Shown here in pieces: positions 59,408-64,000 of a stretch of DNA of 64,000 bases. This stretch comes from Glaciimonas soli (GTDB lineage Bacteria; Pseudomonadota; Gammaproteobacteria; Burkholderiales; Burkholderiaceae_D): contig NZ_WINI01000001.1 in NCBI RefSeq assembly GCF_009497155.1, positions 620,001 through 684,000 on the forward strand, written 5' to 3'. The position numbers and the translations under genes were made by a program. The notes under the pieces were generated by a model. That model was not told the DNA's origin. It saw only the letters and a program-made list of their open reading frames with translations, and searched no databases. Position 1 is the first letter of the stretch. Each line of letters opens with the position of its first letter.

Positions 59408-61138
59408 ATGCCATTACCAAAAGTACCAACCAAACCCGCTGCCCTATTATCCGTTGCGGATTACCCAAAAGCAGAGGCTGGCAAAGCCGTTAAACCCCAT
59501 ATCGCCGCAGTCGAACCCATCGCTCGTGTTACATCCATTAGCGCGGCTCCACAAGCGCGGAATAAAATTAAACCCGTTGAAGCCACACCATTGCCCGTTG
59601 TTGCGCGCATAGTTGAAGCGCGTCAAACGGACAAAACATCCAAGTCCAAATCGAAAACTGCGGCAGAACAAGCCAGCAAACCAACCGAAACACGCTCTAA
59701 ATCCAGTACCAGTCGTGCTGCTGACAAATCGGGGGTCACCAAATTATTTGTACTCGACACCAATGTATTGATGCACGACCCAACATCGCTGTTCCGCTTT
59801 GAAGAACACGATATTTATTTGCCTATGGTGACGTTGGAGGAACTCGACAACCATAAAAAAGGAATGTCAGAAGTGGCGCGCAATGCGCGTCAAGTATCAC
59901 GTTCACTGGATGCATTAGTGAGCAACGTTGCAGATCATGAAATCGATCAAGGCATCCTGTTGTCCAAGCTCGGCAACAAAGATGCTAAAGGCCGCTTGTT
60001 CTTCCAGACCAAACTGCAAAATGCGGCATTACCTGAAGGCCTGCCGGTCGGTAAAGCGGACAATCAAATTCTAGGTGTCGTTCGCGGGCTCGAAATTGAG
60101 ACACCGGATCGCCCTGTGGTGCTGGTGTCCAAAGACATCAACATGCGGATCAAGGCCCGCGCAATGGGCTTGCCAGCAGAAGATTATTTCAATGACCATG
60201 TGCTGGAAGATACCGATTTGCTGTATTCAGGCATACAGCAATTACCGGATGACTTCTGGGTCAAACACGGCAAAGGCATCGAATCCTGGCAAGAAAATAA
60301 ATTTGGTACAGGTTATACGTTTTACCGCCTGACCGGACCATTAGTGCCTTCACTACTGGTGAACCAGTTCGTTTTCATCGAACCTAAAAATGGTGAACCT
60401 GCATTCTATGGCCAAGTAGCGCAAATCAATGGCAAGACTGCAGTACTACAAACGCTGCGTGATTATGCCCATACCAAAAACAGTGTATGGGGAGTTACCG
60501 CACGCAATCGCGAGCAAAATTTTGCCTTGAATCTGTTAATGAATCCGGACTGTGACTTTGTCACTTTGCTGGGGCAAGCAGGCACTGGTAAAACTTTGCT
60601 GGCATTGGCAGCAGGATTGGCACAAGTCTTGGAAACCAAAACCTATAACGAAATCATCGTCACCCGTGTCACCGTACCGGTCGGCGAAGATATCGGCTTC
60701 TTGCCAGGTACGGAAGAAGAAAAAATGGGACCATGGATGGGTGCCTTCGACGACAATCTGGAAGTGTTGAACAAATCCGATTCTGATGCTGGTGAATGGG
60801 GACGTGCTGCAACGCAAGATCTGATCCGTTCTCGCATCAAGATCAAGTCGCTCAACTTCATGCGCGGCCGTACTTTCGTCAATAAATTTTTGATCATCGA
60901 CGAAGCACAAAACTTGACGCCGAAACAAATGAAAACTCTGGTTACTCGTGCTGGCCCTGGAACCAAAATCATTTGCTTAGGAAACATCGCGCAGATTGAT
61001 ACGCCTTACCTGACTGAAGGATCAAGCGGATTAACTTATGTGGTCGACCGTTTCAAAGGCTGGTCGCATAGTGGTCATGTGACGTTGGCACGTGGCGAGC
61101 GTTCACGATTGGCAGATCATGCTAGCGATGTGCTTTGA
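59408..61138 (+). CDS. PIN-domain PhoH-like ATPase
   Basis: 576 residues. A basic, low-complexity N-terminus (1-110; KTSKSKSKTAAEQASK) is followed by a PIN ribonuclease domain (about 112-250; LFVLDTNVLMHD, VTLEELDNHKKG) and a C-terminal PhoH/RecD-like ATPase domain (about 365-576) with Walker A GQAGTGKTLLAL (near 389) and Walker B-type IIDEAQNLTP (near 497). Proteins with this PIN-PhoH order act as RNA helicase/nucleases in some bacteria. GAGG precedes the ATG. It is a single-gene unit ending at a terminator. Confidence 0.93.
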   Translation: MPLPKVPTKPAALLSVADYPKAEAGKAVKPHIAAVEPIARVTSISAAPQARNKIKPVEATPLPVVARIVEARQTDKTSKSKSKTAAEQASKPTETRSKSSTSRAADKSGVTKLFVLDTNVLMHDPTSLFRFEEHDIYLPMVTLEELDNHKKGMSEVARNARQVSRSLDALVSNVADHEIDQGILLSKLGNKDAKGRLFFQTKLQNAALPEGLPVGKADNQILGVVRGLEIETPDRPVVLVSKDINMRIKARAMGLPAEDYFNDHVLEDTDLLYSGIQQLPDDFWVKHGKGIESWQENKFGTGYTFYRLTGPLVPSLLVNQFVFIEPKNGEPAFYGQVAQINGKTAVLQTLRDYAHTKNSVWGVTARNREQNFALNLLMNPDCDFVTLLGQAGTGKTLLALAAGLAQVLETKTYNEIIVTRVTVPVGEDIGFLPGTEEEKMGPWMGAFDDNLEVLNKSDSDAGEWGRAATQDLIRSRIKIKSLNFMRGRTFVNKFLIIDEAQNLTPKQMKTLVTRAGPGTKIICLGNIAQIDTPYLTEGSSGLTYVVDRFKGWSHSGHVTLARGERSRLADHASDVL

Positions 61139-61205
61139 TTTTTATGCTGATTATCCGCATTAATATTATGTAATTTTTTTGTAAATTTGCCTTAAATACA
61201 CGGAG

Positions 61206-61246
61206 TAAGCGTGATTCAATATAATTGGATCACGCTTATTTTTTTT
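61206..61246 (+). terminator. Strong rho-independent terminator after phoH-like gene
   Basis: A perfect 10-bp stem, TAAGCGTGAT and ATCACGCTTA, with inner CAAT/ATTG pairing in the loop, followed by eight T residues. Confidence 0.93.
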
Positions 61247-61276
61247 CGACGATCAAAAGTATTTTGGACAATACAA

Positions 61277-62026
61277 ATGAAAATCGCAGTGCTTTCGGAC
61301 ATACACGGCAATATCTGGGCATTGGAGGCTGTGCTTGCTGATATCAAAAAACAAGGTGTCGATTTAATCGTTAATGCTGGCGATATTCTCTCCGGTTGTT
61401 TAGAGCCTGCCGCCACCGCTGATGTATTAATTTCGTTGAATTTACCTACCATTGCAGGTAATCACGAACGACAATTGCTCGCCAGGTGCCATCATGTAAC
61501 AACTGCCGACGAACAAAAAAACGCCGATCAATTTGCCTTCGATCATACGACTTCAACGCATCAAACCTGGTTAAGCTTACTACCGCCGACATTAGAAATT
61601 ACTACTGATATTTTCATGTGCCACGGAACGCCCTCCTCCGATCACACTTATTTTCTAGAGGAAGTAGATGAACATGGCAGTCGCCTCGCGAGTGCGAATA
61701 GAATTGCGTTTTTTGCTGAGGGAATACAACACAGTTTAATCATTTGCGGGCACTCCCATAAACCACGCACTCATGCACTTTCCAATGAAAGACTCGTGGT
61801 TAATCCGGGCAGTGTAGGCCTGCAAGCTTACGATGACGATCACCCCTATTACCACACCATTGAAAATGGCAGCCCACATGCACGATATGCGATCTGCGAA
61901 CAAAACAAAAATAGCTGGGATATTCAACATCGTTGCGTTACTTACGCGCATGAAAAAGCAGCTGCAACAGCAAAACGAAATGGATCAGAAAGCTGGGCGA
62001 GATGGATCACAACTGGCCGGGCATGA
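61277..62026 (+). CDS. Metallophosphoesterase of the YfcE/calcineurin-like family
   Basis: 249 residues from the ATG at 61277; an ATG at 61211 lies within the upstream terminator and is rejected. Metal-binding motifs are in order: SDIHGN (D8, H10), NAGDILSG, AGNHERQ, CHGTP, GHSHKP and NPGSVG. It would hydrolyse a phosphomonoester or phosphodiester with two metals. The C-terminal 50 residues (AHEKAAATAKRNGSESWA) are helical and outside the core. The substrate is unknown. Confidence 0.9.
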   Translation: MKIAVLSDIHGNIWALEAVLADIKKQGVDLIVNAGDILSGCLEPAATADVLISLNLPTIAGNHERQLLARCHHVTTADEQKNADQFAFDHTTSTHQTWLSLLPPTLEITTDIFMCHGTPSSDHTYFLEEVDEHGSRLASANRIAFFAEGIQHSLIICGHSHKPRTHALSNERLVVNPGSVGLQAYDDDHPYYHTIENGSPHARYAICEQNKNSWDIQHRCVTYAHEKAAATAKRNGSESWARWITTGRA

Positions 62027-62111
62027 AAAAAGCCAAGTAAAATGCGAATCGCCCTTAGTCGTGCGGCTCTTTATTACCAACCTAAATCTTCGTTAAATCT
62101 GGATATTAAAT

Positions 62112-62303
62112 ATGAGATTACTAATTGCTTTTATCTTGCCTTGGCTAACGTTCTTCACCATAGGCCGGCCTTTTGCCGGCATTTTTTGCCTCATCTTGCA
62201 AATCACATTAGTAGGCTGGATTCCAGCAACAATCTGGGCTGTATATGCTTTAAGCCAATACAAGACGGATCAAAAAATTGAAAAGGCGTTAAGAAAAACT
62301 TGA
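62112..62303 (+). CDS. YqaE/Pmp3-family small membrane protein
   Basis: 63 residues with two transmembrane helices (MRLLIAFILPWLTFF; FCLILQITLVGWIPATIWA) and a charged C-terminus (YKTDQKIEKALRKT). The LQITLVGWIPATIWAVYAL block is the hallmark of the Pmp3/YqaE group, which affects membrane potential and stress tolerance in yeast and bacteria. The family's usual N-terminal PP(L/V)xV motif is reduced. It is followed by a terminator. Confidence 0.8.
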   Translation: MRLLIAFILPWLTFFTIGRPFAGIFCLILQITLVGWIPATIWAVYALSQYKTDQKIEKALRKT

Positions 62304-62351
62304 CCTCGATCTAGATCTTTTCGAACAAAAGAAAGTGTATTTATAAAACAA

Positions 62352-62382
62352 AAATGCTCCGATAAATGGAGCATTTTTTCGC
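62352..62382 (+). terminator. Rho-independent terminator after yqaE-like gene
   Basis: A 9-bp stem, AAATGCTCC and GGAGCATTT, with loop GATAAAT and six T residues. A further palindrome, ACTTGCGG-TG-CCGCAAGT (62391-62408), lies 9 bp later. The remaining gap to the mdcH-like gene holds nothing I recognise. Confidence 0.87.
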
Positions 62383-62506
62383 TACAAACGACTTGCGGTG
62401 CCGCAAGTAGAGAGCACTTAACAATTGGTCGTCAAGCGAATAGTTATCCAGTAAAAATAAACGTTTGATCCGCATCGCATCGCAGAAATGTTAATCCTTT
62501 GGAAGC

Positions 62507-63433
62507 TCATAAACGTTCCAGCCAGTTGAGCACGCCTTGCAAAGTCCGAAATTCACTCACGGAACGACACGCGATGTGTGGATGACGTGCCTGCAGCATG
62601 CGCGAAAGCGCCGCGCCGGGGCCCAGTTCCAGCGCCGCCGTAATCCGATGTTCGGCGCAGGCATCCATGCACGCGTTCCAATGTATCGTTTGCGCTATTT
62701 GACTAGACAAAACAGATACGGCTTGCTCCTTTTTTGTCACGATTTCGCCGGACAAACCTGACAGTACGGGCAGCTGCGGATCGCAGCATAACTGCGTTCG
62801 CAGTTCTTCCGCAAATGGCGCGACTGCTGCGTTCATCAGTGGCGTGTGTGACGCCACCGTTACCGGCAGCACGTTTATCCGGCCGCCGAGCCGAATAATG
62901 TCGTCGGTGATAATGCGGAGATCGTGATAATAACCACCGACGATACAGCTATCGACATCGATCTCGATCGCCACATAAAGCTGCAACGGCGCGACCAAGG
63001 TGGCCACGGCGCAGACCTCGATACCGCTGACGGCAAATAGTACCTGGCGCGGCGATTGCTGCGCACAGACATCCATCAGATTAGCACGCAACGCCGCTAA
63101 CCTGATAGCCGGCTGTGGAGCAACTACGCCGGCTATGGCATGGGCAGCGAGCTCGCCTATGCTGTAACCAGCCACCAATTCAGGTATCGGCACAAAATCT
63201 TTGAGCGCCGACCAGGCCGCCAGCGACGCCGCCACAATCAGCGGCTGCGCGAGGCGATTGGAAAACAATAGGGAGTCGTCAGTCAAGATCCGCGTCAGTG
63301 GTTGTCCGAGATCGGCCTCCGATAACCATTGATCCGGCAACGCAGCAGTGCGCGGATCGGCGCGCAGCAGGTCGAACATCGCCGAATGCTGGCCGCCTTG
63401 CCCCGGGCACAGAATTGCCAGACGCGGCATCAT
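62507..63433 (-). CDS. mdcH: Malonyl-CoA:acyl-carrier-protein transacylase, MdcH-like
   Basis: 308 residues of the acyltransferase fold: CPGQGGQHSAMF near the N-terminus, nucleophile S91 in AGYSIGELAAH, catalytic H195 in VTVASHTPLMN and ELGPGAALSRML near the end. The GYSIGE form and ILCPGQGGQ start resemble MdcH, which loads malonyl groups on the carrier subunit of malonate decarboxylase, more than FabD (GHSLGE). No other mdc gene is visible before the window ends; they could lie beyond the edge. The coding sequence looks more GC-rich than its left neighbours. Confidence 0.82.
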   Translation of the reverse strand: MMPRLAILCPGQGGQHSAMFDLLRADPRTAALPDQWLSEADLGQPLTRILTDDSLLFSNRLAQPLIVAASLAAWSALKDFVPIPELVAGYSIGELAAHAIAGVVAPQPAIRLAALRANLMDVCAQQSPRQVLFAVSGIEVCAVATLVAPLQLYVAIEIDVDSCIVGGYYHDLRIITDDIIRLGGRINVLPVTVASHTPLMNAAVAPFAEELRTQLCCDPQLPVLSGLSGEIVTKKEQAVSVLSSQIAQTIHWNACMDACAEHRITAALELGPGAALSRMLQARHPHIACRSVSEFRTLQGVLNWLERL

Positions 63434-63469
63434 TGTTGATCTCCCCCTTTCGCTTTGCTTAATTGAATC

Positions 63470-64000
63470 TTATCGCATTACGTAGCCACCCTTGCTGATG
63501 ACCGTCAGCTCGATGAAATTTAAGCCGTCGTGGCTGGATGGACCGTATTTCAGCGACAAGCCACCCAAATCATATCCGCCCATGCTTTCCAGCGCACTGA
63601 CCAGACCTTCGCGCGTAGGCTTATTGCCGGTGCGGCGCAATCCTTCGACCAGAACTTTGGCAGAAATGTAGCCTTCCATCGCAGGATACGAATCAGATAA
63701 TTCACTGTGGTTTTTTACCGCCGTTATGAATTCTTTAGAGATGGCAGTAACCGGGCTATCCGGGCTCGGGAACACTTGGGTCATGCCGATACCGCGGGCA
63801 TCCTTACCCAGGCTTTGCACGAATGCCTTTGAGCTGACGTTTGATAGTGTAACCAATTGCTGATTACCACCAGCCAAGCGATATTCCTTGATGAACGCCG
63901 CGCATGGCTTGGCAGTGCAAATCAGCAGCACCGCTTGCGGGTTAGAGGCAAAAATCTTCTTCACGGCCGCTTCCACCGCTACGGTATTACGCTCATAACT
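63470..64000 (-). CDS. Periplasmic branched-chain-amino-acid-type binding protein, C-terminal part
   Basis: The open frame runs off the right edge; 176 residues of the C-terminal portion are visible. Segments such as NPQAVLLICTAKPCAAFIKEYRLAG, GMTQVFPSPDSPVTAISKEF and YPAMEGYISAKVLVEGLRRTG (given as family blocks) match the Leu/Ile/Val-binding (periplasmic binding protein type 1) family of ABC transporters or receptor-linked sensors. The ligand is unknown. It lies 36 bp upstream of the mdcH-like gene, so the two may share a transcript, but the intervening T-rich segment may also separate them. Confidence 0.85.
   Translation of the reverse strand, partial: SYERNTVAVEAAVKKIFASNPQAVLLICTAKPCAAFIKEYRLAGGNQQLVTLSNVSSKAFVQSLGKDARGIGMTQVFPSPDSPVTAISKEFITAVKNHSELSDSYPAMEGYISAKVLVEGLRRTGNKPTREGLVSALESMGGYDLGGLSLKYGPSSHDGLNFIELTVISKGGYVMR

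Overview
The window looks like a chromosome segment of a betaproteobacterium of order Burkholderiales, probably family Oxalobacteraceae (the Herminiimonas/Janthinobacterium/Undibacterium side). This is inferred from gene orders typical of that group: thrS-infC-rpmI-rplT-pheS-pheT-ihfA-merR, and kinase-phosphatase-rph-rdgB-hemW. GC content appears close to 50% (not computed). I found no rRNA, tRNA, CRISPR array, prophage or complete insertion sequence.

Region 1 (1-13.8 kb, all minus strand) is a long, tightly packed catabolic operon read leftward from a near-consensus sigma-70 promoter at 13813-13841. It encodes a three-component Rieske oxygenase (alpha subunit without beta, Rieske ferredoxin, FAD ferredoxin reductase), a type I extradiol-dioxygenase-like protein, an alpha/beta hydrolase, a cupin, two SDR enzymes (one lacking the catalytic Tyr and Lys), a thiamine-diphosphate enzyme, an aldehyde dehydrogenase, an aspartate-dehydrogenase-like enzyme, an IclR regulator, an aromatic-acid-type MFS carrier and a truncated exported protein. 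The logic is uptake, ring oxidation, ring cleavage and side-chain processing of an aromatic or heteroaromatic compound. I cannot name the substrate.

Region 2 (14-21 kb) has a Fur-box-preceded Fiu-like TonB receptor with a YbiX/PiuC hydroxylase, a LysR regulator, and a NemR-like electrophile-stress unit. In that unit a TetR repressor and a reductase share one palindromic operator design, and a DJ-1/PfpI protein follows the reductase.

Region 3 (21-30.5 kb, minus) is housekeeping: upp, merR-like, ihfA, pheT, pheS, rplT, rpmI, infC (AUA start) and thrS. Upstream of thrS is a 13-codon leader peptide with four consecutive Thr codons followed by a rho-independent terminator, a classic attenuation layout.

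Region 4 (30.5-45 kb) holds an HME-type RND efflux operon, hemW-rdgB-rph, a PP2C phosphatase/Ser-Thr kinase pair separated by a 131-bp palindromic MITE-like element, yicC, and a superfamily 1 helicase with a C-terminal DUF5710 domain.

Region 5 (45-64 kb) holds an OmpA-family protein, yigZ, an LprI-like protein, hom, an alanine-type aminotransferase, a complete lipid A Ara4N operon (arnT, arnE-like, arnB, arnC, split arnA, arnD) starting with an Mth938-like gene, a Bcp peroxiredoxin, a PIN-PhoH ATPase, a metallophosphoesterase and a YqaE-like peptide. At the right edge are an MdcH-like acyltransferase and a truncated branched-chain-amino-acid-type binding protein.

Four loci carry paired inverted copies of one short palindromic repeat (core CCCGCGAACGCGGG and variants). 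All coordinates come from reading the sequence. No database search was run.
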